From assembly GCF_005405005.1 (NCBI RefSeq), contig NZ_BJDH01000001.1:372001-436000 (forward strand): a DNA stretch of 64,000 nt, in the 5' to 3' direction. The position numbers were made by a program, and so were the translations under genes. This DNA is from Lactiplantibacillus daoliensis (GTDB lineage Bacteria > Bacillota > Bacilli > Lactobacillales > Lactobacillaceae). This document shows, in pieces, positions 56,189 to 64,000 of the stretch; position 1 is the first letter of the stretch; each line of letters begins with the position of its first letter. Under the pieces are notes generated by a model. The model had not been told where the DNA came from, ran no database searches, and worked only from the letters and a program-made list of their open reading frames with translations.

Positions 56189-56866
56189 TTAGAGTTCATC
56201 TTTACCTAAAACGTGTAACTGGTCATCTAAATGATATTGAATTGGCACACCATTCGCGACTTCCACCCCATCGATGCCAGTATCACTAATCTGTTCCAAA
56301 TATTTGATCAATGCGCGCAGCGTACTACCGTGAGCCACGATCAATTGATTTTCCCCCGCCAGTAACCGCGGCGCAATCACATCAATCCAATAAGGCATAA
56401 TACGATCATAGGCCATCTTTAGACTTTCGCCGCGTGGTTCAACTGCTGGGCCATATTTCGTGTAACGCCGATCATGGCTTAATTCGTTGGGCGCCAATAA
56501 TGGTGGCACCGTCTCAAAGCTTCGCCGCCACTGTTGGACCTGTGCCTTATCATAGAGGCGTCTGGTCTCATCTTTATTCTGACCACGTAACGCCCCATAA
56601 TGCCGTTCGTTAAGCCGCCAAGTTTTATATTCGGGTAACCATGCTTGGTCAATCTCATCTAAAATAATATTCGCAGTGACGATGGCACGCTTGAGGACTG
56701 ACGTATGCACCGCACTAAATTGTAGTCCTGCTTCACGAAGCCGTTTTCCCGCATGATGTGCTTGTTGAATACCGATTGCCGTCAAGGGAACATCACTCCA
56801 GCCAGTATACGTATTATCACGGTTGGCCGTACTTTCACCATGTCGGACAATTACCAATTCTGTCAT
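56189..56866 (-). CDS. gpmA: 2,3-bisphosphoglycerate-dependent phosphoglycerate mutase
   Basis: Glycolytic isomerase of 3- and 2-phosphoglycerate. The 225 residues show [20 protein letters not shown] (phospho-His 8-10 region), [15 protein letters not shown], and [18 protein letters not shown] 56866 (GGAGAGA ahead) is chosen over the five-codon longer frame. Lactobacilli often carry several paralogues; no glycolytic neighbour here. Confidence 0.9.
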   Translation of the reverse strand: MTELVIVRHGESTANRDNTYTGWSDVPLTAIGIQQAHHAGKRLREAGLQFSAVHTSVLKRAIVTANIILDEIDQAWLPEYKTWRLNERHYGALRGQNKDETRRLYDKAQVQQWRRSFETVPPLLAPNELSHDRRYTKYGPAVEPRGESLKMAYDRIMPYWIDVIAPRLLAGENQLIVAHGSTLRALIKYLEQISDTGIDGVEVANGVPIQYHLDDQLHVLGKDEL

Positions 56867-56945
56867 AAAATTTCTCTCCACCTGTCGCCTTGAATATCTC
56901 TATCATAATCGATTTTACTGGGCAAACGCAAGCTGCCCCAAAGAA

Positions 56946-56977
56946 AAAAGGCTTGAGTCTTTCAACTCAGCCCTCCT
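56946..56977 (-). terminator. Terminator after the EamA transporter
   Basis: GGCTGAGT-loop-ACTCAAGCC hairpin followed by TTTTTT on the minus strand. Confidence 0.75.
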
Positions 56978-56988
56978 AAACTTAATCA

Positions 56989-58029
56989 CTAATCTTCTTG
57001 TTCTGAAATCGCGTTCGAATGCGTCGCGATTTGTTCACGAACCGTGGCTTTAGTTTCGGCTTCGGCGGCTGCCTTAGCTTCTTTGCCCATAGTACTGTCG
57101 CGTTCCTTGAAGCGGTTCCCGACAAAGGTTACTACAGAACCAATTAAAATCACGATAATCCCAACAATAGTCGTTGGTAGAATTTTTTCATGTAAAATCA
57201 GCGCAGCTAAAATTGGTGCTAGCCCTGGCTTGATGAAGAAAACTAGGGACGCCGTTGAGACGTCGGTTTGTTCCATGGCTAGGAAGTAGAAGGCAAAGCC
57301 CCCACCGGTAACACAGACGCCAATAAAGAATAATAGCCAGAAATAGTTCATATTAACATTCGTCAACACTGGGATGGCGGCAAATTGGCGTAACCCAACT
57401 GACCGTAAGCCACTGGCAATGACTGGAATTTTTGTAATTAAGGCAATAATCAATAATTCGAAAGCCCCGGCAAAGAACGTGAAACAGGTCATGGTCAACC
57501 CATTTAAGCCGCGTTTAACGGAACCGTACCGTGAAACGATACTGTATAGGCCGAAGGTGATCGCCGAAGCAATCGCCAAGACCAAGCCTAACCCATTCGT
57601 CAAATGCGCCGGATTAACAATGATTAGTAACCCAATCACTGAAATCACAACGGAAATCAAGTTTGAACGGCCTAAGCGTTCATGGAGAATCAAATATGAA
57701 AATAGTAACGCAAATACCGGGTTACAGCTGAAAAGTACGGCCACGGTTGAGGCTTGATCTACCGTAATCGCCAGTTGATAAAGCGACATACTAACAATGA
57801 CACAGACCAAACCAGTGAGACCGAATAAGCGCCAATCAGCGCCAACCAATTTTCGACCAGTTTGCTTTAACGCGCTCAAGGCAAATGGTAGTAAAACAAC
57901 TGCCCCAATAAAGAACCGAATCAAATTTAACTGAATCGGATTAAATGCGCTGCCCGCCATCTTTAGGGCAATTTCCATTGAACTAAACATCAACGTTGAA
58001 ATTGCAATGTAAAGATATGCTTTCTTCAC
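56989..58029 (-). CDS. EamA/DMT superfamily permease
   Basis: 346 residues with ten hydrophobic helices in two EamA repeats (about 5-135 and 150-290; GEAAL-type motifs FSSMEIALKMAGS) and a polar C-terminal tail (about 295-346) rich in Glu and Ala. These are drug/metabolite transporters; the substrate is unknown. RBS gaagcg is weak. Confidence 0.88.
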   Translation of the reverse strand: MKKAYLYIAISTLMFSSMEIALKMAGSAFNPIQLNLIRFFIGAVVLLPFALSALKQTGRKLVGADWRLFGLTGLVCVIVSMSLYQLAITVDQASTVAVLFSCNPVFALLFSYLILHERLGRSNLISVVISVIGLLIIVNPAHLTNGLGLVLAIASAITFGLYSIVSRYGSVKRGLNGLTMTCFTFFAGAFELLIIALITKIPVIASGLRSVGLRQFAAIPVLTNVNMNYFWLLFFIGVCVTGGGFAFYFLAMEQTDVSTASLVFFIKPGLAPILAALILHEKILPTTIVGIIVILIGSVVTFVGNRFKERDSTMGKEAKAAAEAETKATVREQIATHSNAISEQED

Positions 58030-58108
58030 GAATCGTTCGCTTCCCTCTTAATAAAAATTTAATAGTCAACGGCGTCTAGTATAGCACCATTTTCAGTAAA
58101 TTTTCAAA

Positions 58109-59062
58109 TTAATGAATAATGTTTGACTGGACAATCATCATCAAAATTGGAATCACAATCAAACTCAACAGTGTCGTTTCTGTCACCATAATCGCGGCAT
58201 AGTCCGCATCAGCGCCATATAACTTAGAGACCACTGGCGCATTAGTCATAACTGGCATTGCCGATTGTAAAATGAAAACTTGTTTCATTTCCACTGGCAT
58301 CGACATTGGAATCAACATCAAAGTCATTAAAACGGGTGCAAAAATGAAACGTCCCAGTAGAATCCCGATACTATCTTTGTCAAAACGCATACTGCTGAGA
58401 CCAGCATTGGCCATCGAAATCCCAATAAAGATCATCGACAGCGGCACGGTCAACCCACCAATATAGGTAAAGTCTTGCATTAAGAAGTTCGGTAATTGAA
58501 TGTGACACAGGACCAGAACGACCCCGATGAGGAAACCTAATAGTGGTGGTGAAAAAATTTTAGAGAGGGTCTGTTTCAAGTCGAACTTGGCAGCACCCAC
58601 CCCATCACGCTGAATCAGGTAGACACCCAGTGTCCAAAAAATCGTCGTATTCGCCATATAATAGACTAAAACATATGGTAAAGCGCTATTGCCAAACAAA
58701 GCCTCATTAACTGGTAAGCCAATAAAAACCGTGTTGGAATTAAGGAACATCGACGAAAACAGCCCCCGGTGTCCCTTTTTAATGTTAAGAACGCGCATGA
58801 CACCGAATGACAATCCGAATAAAATCGCCATATTTAAAACTGGAAATCTTAGCCCTGGTAAGGTCGATAACAACTTTTGCGCGGTAAAGTCCTTTGTGAT
58901 TGTTGCAATCATATATGCTGGCAACGCAATCTGCGTGACCAAGCGTGCCACTAACTTCGTGGAATCTTCGCTGAACCAGCCCCAAGAAGCTAACAAATAC
59001 CCCAAAGCAATCATGACAATAATGATGACAACGCCTTGAATACTATGTAAAAAGATCGCCAT
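58109..59062 (-). CDS. AEC family auxin efflux carrier-like transporter (malate permease type)
   Basis: 317 residues with ten membrane segments. FLNSNTVFIGLPVNEALFG and TNAPVVSKLYGADADYA are Mem_trans/AEC family motifs found in bacterial MleP-type malate or citrate permeases. No malolactic enzyme gene lies next to it, so the substrate cannot be assigned. Start ATG at 59062 with AAGGAGG ahead. Confidence 0.87.
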   Translation of the reverse strand: MAIFLHSIQGVVIIIVMIALGYLLASWGWFSEDSTKLVARLVTQIALPAYMIATITKDFTAQKLLSTLPGLRFPVLNMAILFGLSFGVMRVLNIKKGHRGLFSSMFLNSNTVFIGLPVNEALFGNSALPYVLVYYMANTTIFWTLGVYLIQRDGVGAAKFDLKQTLSKIFSPPLLGFLIGVVLVLCHIQLPNFLMQDFTYIGGLTVPLSMIFIGISMANAGLSSMRFDKDSIGILLGRFIFAPVLMTLMLIPMSMPVEMKQVFILQSAMPVMTNAPVVSKLYGADADYAAIMVTETTLLSLIVIPILMMIVQSNIIH

Positions 59063-59159
59063 TACTGCTGTCCCTCCTTAAAAATAACAATTCCATGAGA
59101 ATTCTTCAAGTATACCACTGTTTTTAAGTCGCTTGTAGCCAACTCAAACCCGCAATTGT

Positions 59160-59188
59160 TTGACACCGCCTACAAATTTACTTATAGT
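59160..59188 (+). promoter_or_regulatory. LCP gene promoter
   Basis: Perfect TTGACA, 17-base spacer, TATAGT (5 of 6). Predicted leader of about 140 bases with no recognised RNA element. Confidence 0.7.
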
Positions 59189-59336
59189 ATTCTATAATTG
59201 TGTTCCAGTTAGCTAAATCGAACTCAGTCAATCATTGATTGTTAAAATCTTTTTAAATCAATCTAATTTTGGGACGAAAAATTGATATTCGGCATAAAAT
59301 GAGATCAGTAAAAATACGAGATAACGAGGAACTAAA

Positions 59337-60527
59337 ATGTCAGAAAATAACAATGAGCCAATGGGCCCCCGAGAAACACGCTACCGACGACGTCAACAAC
59401 GCAATCCACATTTACGACCACATAAGCGACGCCCGTGGCTCCTGATCGCCTTACTGGTCATTGTCGCGCTTGGTTCCGTGGGGTCAATCTGGGGTATCAA
59501 AACCTGGAATGCCGCTCAAAACACCATGAATACAACCTATGAAGGCACTGGTTCTGCGAAACTACGGAATGTTGATGCTGTTCTAAAAAAGAATAAACCT
59601 TTCTCTATCCTATTGTTAGGGACTGATACTGGTGCGCTAGGTCGTGGTAAATCTTTCTCCGCACGGACAGATACCATGATTGTGGCAACAATTAATCCTA
59701 AAAAAGAAAAAATGACCCTCACGAGTATTCCACGTGATACGCTCGTGAATATTAACGGGCAATCTCAAAAGATCAATGCCGCGTACACGATTGGTGGGCC
59801 AAGTGGTGCCGTCAAATCCGTCCAAAAGTTACTTAAGTTCCCGATCGACTTCTACGTCCTCATTAACATGGGTGGCCTCAAGCAGATTGTTAACGCTATG
59901 GGGGGCGTCACTATTACCCCATCCCTGACATTTAAATACGGTCACGCCGATGTCAAAAAAGGCGTCAAAACAAAATTAAATGGGGCAGCCGCCTTGGATT
60001 ATTCACGGATGCGTTATGACGATCCATTAGGTGACTATGGTCGCCAAAAGCGGCAACGCCAAGTCATCATGGCGATGGTCAGTCAGTCGAACTCATTGGG
60101 TTCAATTGCTAACATCGAAAAAATCACCAAAGAATTAGCTAACAATATGCGGACTGATTTAACTTGGAGCGATATGGTCACCCTTGATACGAAGTACAAA
60201 AACGCTTCACATCATGCTCGCGCCTATACACTGCAAGGAACGGATGCGACTATTGACGGGCTTTCCTATCAAGTTGCCTCCGCAACGGAACGCTACAACA
60301 CCTCAAAGCGAATTCGTAAAGATCTACAACTTTCAACGGCTAGCTTAACCAAGTCATATTTTGAAACGACCGCGTCAACAGGAACCGGCAGTGGTTCAAC
60401 ATTGTCTTCTTCATCAACGACCACCACGGATGGGACAACGACAGACTCGACCCAAACTTATGACAATACACAAACAACCCCGACTCAAGGTCAAGGTACA
60501 ACAACGACTACCCAACAAGGTTATTAA
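59337..60527 (+). CDS. LytR-CpsA-Psr (LCP) family cell-wall polymer ligase
   Basis: 396 residues; membrane anchor at about 32-52 (WLLIALLVIVALGSVGSI), then the LCP domain with LLLGTDTGALGRGKSFSARTD, the pyrophosphate-binding region TSIPRDTLVNI and DYSRMRYDDPLGDYGRQ. It attaches teichoic acids or polysaccharide to peptidoglycan. The C-terminus (about 345-396) is a Thr/Ser/Gln low-complexity tail. Upstream promoter is good; a terminator follows. Confidence 0.93.
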   Translation: MSENNNEPMGPRETRYRRRQQRNPHLRPHKRRPWLLIALLVIVALGSVGSIWGIKTWNAAQNTMNTTYEGTGSAKLRNVDAVLKKNKPFSILLLGTDTGALGRGKSFSARTDTMIVATINPKKEKMTLTSIPRDTLVNINGQSQKINAAYTIGGPSGAVKSVQKLLKFPIDFYVLINMGGLKQIVNAMGGVTITPSLTFKYGHADVKKGVKTKLNGAAALDYSRMRYDDPLGDYGRQKRQRQVIMAMVSQSNSLGSIANIEKITKELANNMRTDLTWSDMVTLDTKYKNASHHARAYTLQGTDATIDGLSYQVASATERYNTSKRIRKDLQLSTASLTKSYFETTASTGTGSGSTLSSSSTTTTDGTTTDSTQTYDNTQTTPTQGQGTTTTTQQGY

Positions 60528-60534
60528 ATACCAA

Positions 60535-60571
60535 AAGCGCCTCCCAAATTTCAGGGAGACGCTTCTTTTTT
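60535..60571 (+). terminator. Terminator after the LCP gene
   Basis: AAGCGCCTCCC-loop-GGGAGACGCTT stem then TTTTTT. Confidence 0.85.
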
Positions 60572-60881
60572 GATCTTTTAAAGGTTGCAAGTTGAAAGTT
60601 CTTCTGTTCCACCACGACAATAATCAGGCTACGGGAAATAGTCAGATATTGCCGCTTAGCGGAGTCAGTCAAAATCGGTGTGCGGTGTCGGCAAGATTAG
60701 TCGGCGTGTTCTTGGCCAACTAATCCTGCGGGACAATTCAAAGACGGGGTTATCGGCTTTGAATTGAGACGCTAGACCGTCCTTGGGCTGGCACCATCCC
60801 CCACAGCACACCGATTTTGACTGACGGAGCGCTGAATTTGGACAAGTCTACTCTAGATGATTTTTTACAATAAAATTACTA
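60572..60881. other. Gene-free region between LCP gene and accA
   Basis: Contains the second copy of the structured repeat (60655-60858). No promoter or other gene is visible outside it. Confidence 0.7.
60655..60858 (-). repeat. Structured dispersed repeat, copy 2
   Basis: About 204 bases, inverted relative to copy 1 at 30556-30758. Reverse-complemented it matches that copy throughout with scattered substitutions, including compensated changes in the hairpin arms (ATTCAAAG/CTTTGAAT conserved; ATTAGTTGGC and GCCGACTAAT still partly pair). Outer inverted repeats GGAGTCAGTC...GACTGACGG are kept. Confidence 0.85.
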
Positions 60882-61649
60882 TTATTGTTCTGACCACCAG
60901 TCCATGAACCTTTGGAACTTAGCTTCACGTTGCTGCGTCAAATTAGTCTGCGATTTTAGGTCAGTGACCGTTGCCATGATTTGCTGACAGATCACTTGGA
61001 CCAAATCAGGCTGCGTATGATCGATAACATGATCAACCAACCCTCGCTGCTGCAAATCACTTGCCGTCATCGGTAGTAGGTCAATTGCATCACTAACGGT
61101 CTGTTGACCATGTAAAATCGCCGCGACCGCTTCTGGTGACGCGACATTAAACAGACTATCATCTAACATGATAATTGCGTTTGCATTGGCAAACGCAAGC
61201 GCACCGCCACTATGGCCTTCACCTAAAAATACGACCACGTTTGGTACGGTTAGTTGCCCCATCGCAGCAATCAGGTCAGCAATCGCTTGGCTTTGACCAA
61301 AGCGTTCCGACTTCGGACTAGCATCCGCGCCCGGCATATTAATTAAACTAACGACTGGCAAATCAAACTTTTCCGCGTGCTCGATAACTCGTAAAGCCGT
61401 TCGATATCCGGCCACAGTCAATGCCCCGCCATTTTTTTGCCGGCGCGTGACCAAATCATGCCCGCGATCAACGCCTAAAACAGCCAATCCTTGTTGTTGC
61501 GCCGTGCGCCCAAAGCCTGCGGTTAATGCTTGGTCATCGCCTAAAACACGATCGCCATGTTGGCGTACTAATGTTGGCAATAGGGCCTTGATGACCATCG
61601 GCGCGCTAATTCGGTCAGCTGCCCGTAATCGTCGTAGTCGTTCATCCAT
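60882..61649 (-). CDS. accA: Acetyl-CoA carboxylase carboxyltransferase subunit alpha
   Basis: Transfers carboxyl from biotin to acetyl-CoA with AccD. The 255 residues hold the crotonase-like core (SLINMPGADASPKSERFGQ, FLGEGHSGGALAFANANAI, VASPEAVAAILHG). Shorter than the Escherichia coli form because the N-terminal part is missing, which is usual in Lactobacillales. Overlaps accD by eight bases. Confidence 0.95.
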   Translation of the reverse strand: MDERLRRLRAADRISAPMVIKALLPTLVRQHGDRVLGDDQALTAGFGRTAQQQGLAVLGVDRGHDLVTRRQKNGGALTVAGYRTALRVIEHAEKFDLPVVSLINMPGADASPKSERFGQSQAIADLIAAMGQLTVPNVVVFLGEGHSGGALAFANANAIIMLDDSLFNVASPEAVAAILHGQQTVSDAIDLLPMTASDLQQRGLVDHVIDHTQPDLVQVICQQIMATVTDLKSQTNLTQQREAKFQRFMDWWSEQ

Positions 61650-62448
61650 GATCAGGCCTCCCTAACTGTTGATAGCTCGCTAAAACATTAATTAAGTATG
61701 ACCTTAATTCTGGCCGTACGACAACGGCATCCAATTGCCCGTGTTCAAGTAAACGCTCCGCAGATTGAAATGCCACTGGCAACGTGGTTGGCATGGTCTG
61801 CTGAATGACGCGCGCACCGGCAAAGCCAATCGTTGCACCAGCTTCTGCCACAATCACATCACCTTTAAAGGCAAAGCTCGCGGAAACGCCACCCATCGTG
61901 GGATCAGTCAAAACAGTAATCAACGGCAACTTAGCGGCGGCTAAACGCGCGACTTCCGCCAAAATTAAATTCATGCCGACCAACGCATACAAGCCTTCTT
62001 GCATCCGCGCGCCACCAGAAGCCGTGACAATCACCACGGGAACTGCTCGCTGCCGAGCGGCCTGCATTGCTTTAATCATTCGACGGGTCACACTCGTGTT
62101 CAAGGTCCCCATCATAAAATGAGAATCCATCACCATCAACATGACCGGCCAAGACCCAATGGTAGCCCATCCCGTCGTCACTGCCTCAGCTTCACCTGTC
62201 TTCCGTTCAGCCTGTTCAAGCTTTTCATCATAATTAGGAAAATTCAGTTGATTATGTGATTTCGCCGTTGTTTTTAAGGGCATGAAAGTCCCAGAATCAA
62301 CTAATTGTGCCACCCGGTCAGTCGCCGTCAATCGTTGCCAATAATGACAATATGGACATTGTTGCCAGTGTCCCCATTGGCTTTGATGCACGTGACGACC
62401 ACAGGCAGGGCAGCTCGTCCAAGTCCCTGCTGCTGGATAATGGCTCAT
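61642..62448 (-). CDS. accD: Acetyl-CoA carboxylase carboxyltransferase subunit beta
   Basis: Partner of AccA. The 268 residues begin with a C4 zinc finger (CPACGRHVHQ...CPYCHYW) and continue into the carboxylase fold with ASGGARMQEGLYAL and DPTMGGVSASFAFKGD. Starts in the ATGA overlap with accC. Confidence 0.95.
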   Translation of the reverse strand: MSHYPAAGTWTSCPACGRHVHQSQWGHWQQCPYCHYWQRLTATDRVAQLVDSGTFMPLKTTAKSHNQLNFPNYDEKLEQAERKTGEAEAVTTGWATIGSWPVMLMVMDSHFMMGTLNTSVTRRMIKAMQAARQRAVPVVIVTASGGARMQEGLYALVGMNLILAEVARLAAAKLPLITVLTDPTMGGVSASFAFKGDVIVAEAGATIGFAGARVIQQTMPTTLPVAFQSAERLLEHGQLDAVVVRPELRSYLINVLASYQQLGRPDHG

Positions 62449-63767
62449 TTTTCATCCTCCCATTGTGCTAAGCTGTGGATCGAATAAGTATCGGTCGCAT
62501 ATTCCGGTCGCGCAACCGTCTGCTGTAAAAAGGCCAAATTAGTCGTTGGCCCGACTAGTTTGACTGCTGCTAAAGCGGCTTGCAATCGTTTAACCGCAAT
62601 TGCACGTGTCGCCCCCGTCACCATCAACTTTGCAATCAAACCGTCGTACATGGTGACAAAATGATCGCCAGTCCGATACCCCGTATCGACTCGAACTCCG
62701 CTCGGCCAATCAAGTTGCTTAATCAAAGTTTGTTTTAAAGGCAAACTGGCCGTCAGTCGGGCTTCAATCGCAATGCAAGGCTTTTTTTTACCAGTCAACC
62801 GCGGCAGTTCCAAGGGTGCTCCCGCCGCTTGTTTAAGCTGCGCCTCGACAATATCAATCCCAGTCGTCAATTCGGTCACGCCATGTTCGACTTGTAGCCG
62901 GGTGTTCATTTCCATGAAATAAAACGCGCCATCAGCAAATAAATACTCAATCGTTCCCAAGCTCTGATAGGCCAACTTGACTAATAATTGGCGTGATAGT
63001 TGATACAACTGCTGCCGCTGGTCATCAGTCAAAACACTCGCCGGACTTTCTTCTAACACTTTTTGCTTATGTAACTGCAGGCTACAATCCCGATCGCCTA
63101 AAATATAAAGCTGGTCACCAGCGCCTAAGACCTGCACTTCTATGTGCCGGGCTCTGGGGAGAAAGTGTTCCAAATACATCGCATCATTTAAAAAGGCGGC
63201 CGCGGCTTCCTGCCGTGCAGCTCGTAATTGTTGGTGTAGCGCCTGGATATCTGAAAGCACTCGAATTCCCTTGCCGCCGCCACCGTGACTGGCCTTTAAA
63301 ACTAGTGGAAAGCCCATTTCTGTCGCCAAGCGCTTAATTTGTGGCCACGCCAACCCTTGAATTGAGGCACCAGCTAAAACCGGAACCCGTTGTTGACGCG
63401 CATAGTCTTTGGCCCGCGACTTGTTTCCCATCAGCTTGATCTGACTTGCCTGTGGACCAACCCAAGTAATTCCGCATTCCGCACACATCGCCGCAAAATC
63501 CGCGTTTTCTGCTAAAAATCCGTAACCGGGATGAATGGCATCTGCATGCGTATTAATAGCAGCCATGAGAATTGCTTCCGCGTTTAAATACGAATCAGTC
63601 GCTGGCGCTGGTCCAATACAAACGACTTCATCGGCCAATTGTGTATACCAAGCCTGGCGGTCCGCTGTTGAGCACACCGCCACCGTTTTAATATTCAGTT
63701 GTCGACAGGCTTTGATAATCCGAATGGCAATTTCACCACGGTTAGCAATTAGCAGCTTGTGAAACAT
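62445..63767 (-). CDS. accC: Biotin carboxylase
   Basis: Carboxylates biotin on AccB using ATP and bicarbonate. The 440 residues begin FHKLLIANRGEIAIRIIKAC, and carry GHPGYGFLAENADF-like (IHPGYGFLAENADFAAM), the glycine-rich KASHGGGGKGI and MNTRLQVEHGVTEL with catalytic residues. Normal length. Confidence 0.96.
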   Translation of the reverse strand: MFHKLLIANRGEIAIRIIKACRQLNIKTVAVCSTADRQAWYTQLADEVVCIGPAPATDSYLNAEAILMAAINTHADAIHPGYGFLAENADFAAMCAECGITWVGPQASQIKLMGNKSRAKDYARQQRVPVLAGASIQGLAWPQIKRLATEMGFPLVLKASHGGGGKGIRVLSDIQALHQQLRAARQEAAAAFLNDAMYLEHFLPRARHIEVQVLGAGDQLYILGDRDCSLQLHKQKVLEESPASVLTDDQRQQLYQLSRQLLVKLAYQSLGTIEYLFADGAFYFMEMNTRLQVEHGVTELTTGIDIVEAQLKQAAGAPLELPRLTGKKKPCIAIEARLTASLPLKQTLIKQLDWPSGVRVDTGYRTGDHFVTMYDGLIAKLMVTGATRAIAVKRLQAALAAVKLVGPTTNLAFLQQTVARPEYATDTYSIHSLAQWEDEK

Positions 63768-63769
63768 TC

Positions 63770-64000
63770 CTACCGATCCTCTCGCATTTTAAATAATGGT
63801 TGTCCAAATTCAACAGTGGCGCCTTCTTCAACTAAAATCGTCGTCAACGTCCCAGTCTGTGGGCAAACCAAGGGATTGAATAATTTCATACTCTCAATTT
63901 GTCCCAATTCTTGCCCCTTCGTCACCGTTTGACCAACTGTTAAGTCCGGCGATAAATGCATGACCCCAACCATTGGACTCGTAATGGTCTGATCCTCATC
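63770..64000 (-). CDS. accB: Biotin carboxyl carrier protein, C-terminal part (5' end outside window)
   Basis: About 76 residues visible; ESMKLF is the biotinylation motif with the modified Lys, followed by a lipoyl-like fold and end PLFKMRED. The frame is still open at the window end, so the N-terminus is not seen. Two bases separate it from accC. No fab gene is visible. Confidence 0.95.
   Translation of the reverse strand, partial: DEDQTITSPMVGVMHLSPDLTVGQTVTKGQELGQIESMKLFNPLVCPQTGTLTTILVEEGATVEFGQPLFKMREDR

Noticed and set aside
59337-60527. CRISPR or tandem repeat in the Thr-rich tail of the LCP gene
   Set aside because: Only amino-acid low complexity; no repeat unit of constant length.

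Overview
The window reads as core chromosome of a lactic acid bacterium of the Lactiplantibacillus plantarum group (a low-to-mid GC Firmicute). The evidence is protein-level recognition of the housekeeping genes, Bacillus/Lactobacillus gene orders (tmk-darA-holB-yabA-rsmI; tadA-SRP RNA-dnaX-ybaB-recR; radA-yacL-gltX-[Cys T-box]-cysS-mrnC-rlmB-rae1-sigH-rpmG-secE-nusG; rplKA-rplJL), strong Shine-Dalgarno sequences and frequent TTG/GTG starts. I see no phage, insertion sequence, CRISPR array, tRNA or rRNA gene.

Layout. 1-3.9 kb: a KimA-type potassium importer (3' end outside the window) and groES-groEL behind a CIRCE operator. 4-10.4 kb: a CPBP membrane protease, the redox repressor Rex, an ABC-F ATPase (YdiF type) and a tsaB-rimI-rimI-like-tsaD cluster for t6A tRNA modification and protein acetylation. 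10.6-16.2 kb: an apparently complete 2-aminoethylphosphonate operon: ABC importer phnDCEE, transaminase PhnW, hydrolase PhnX. 16.2-26.1 kb: galE, an acyl-ACP thioesterase, then a long minus-strand run of replication, repair and tRNA genes (rsmI, yabA, holB, darA, tmk, yaaL, recR, ybaB, dnaX, SRP RNA, tadA, a small-molecule-fold methyltransferase). 26.1-30.5 kb: class Ib ribonucleotide reductase nrdHEF behind three regularly spaced NrdR-like boxes, then a LOG-family gene. 30.5-31.1 kb: a 600-bp non-coding stretch full of hairpins, with one copy of a structured repeat. 31.1-38.2 kb: mprF, a lipoprotein and membrane-anchored nuclease pair, and a short UvrA paralogue. 38.4-51.9 kb: the ribosomal protein, transcription and aminoacyl-tRNA synthetase block through radA and dut. 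52-60.5 kb: a small GNAT, rpiA, pepC, a multicopper oxidase, phosphoglycerate mutase, two permeases and an LCP cell-wall ligase. 60.6-60.9 kb: the second copy of the structured repeat, inverted. 60.9-64 kb: accBCDA for malonyl-CoA (accB cut by the window end).

Regulation that can be read directly: CIRCE/HrcA on groES, three NrdR-like boxes on nrdH, a Cys-specifier T-box between gltX and cysS, an L10 leader ahead of rplJL, a promoter-plus-terminator leader ahead of nusG, and TTTACA repeats ahead of phnD that resemble a Pho box. The least explained material is the ~204-bp inverted-repeat element present twice (about 30.6 and 60.7 kb), both times between convergent genes, the hairpin cluster beside the first copy, and the lipoprotein/nuclease pair at 34-35.8 kb.
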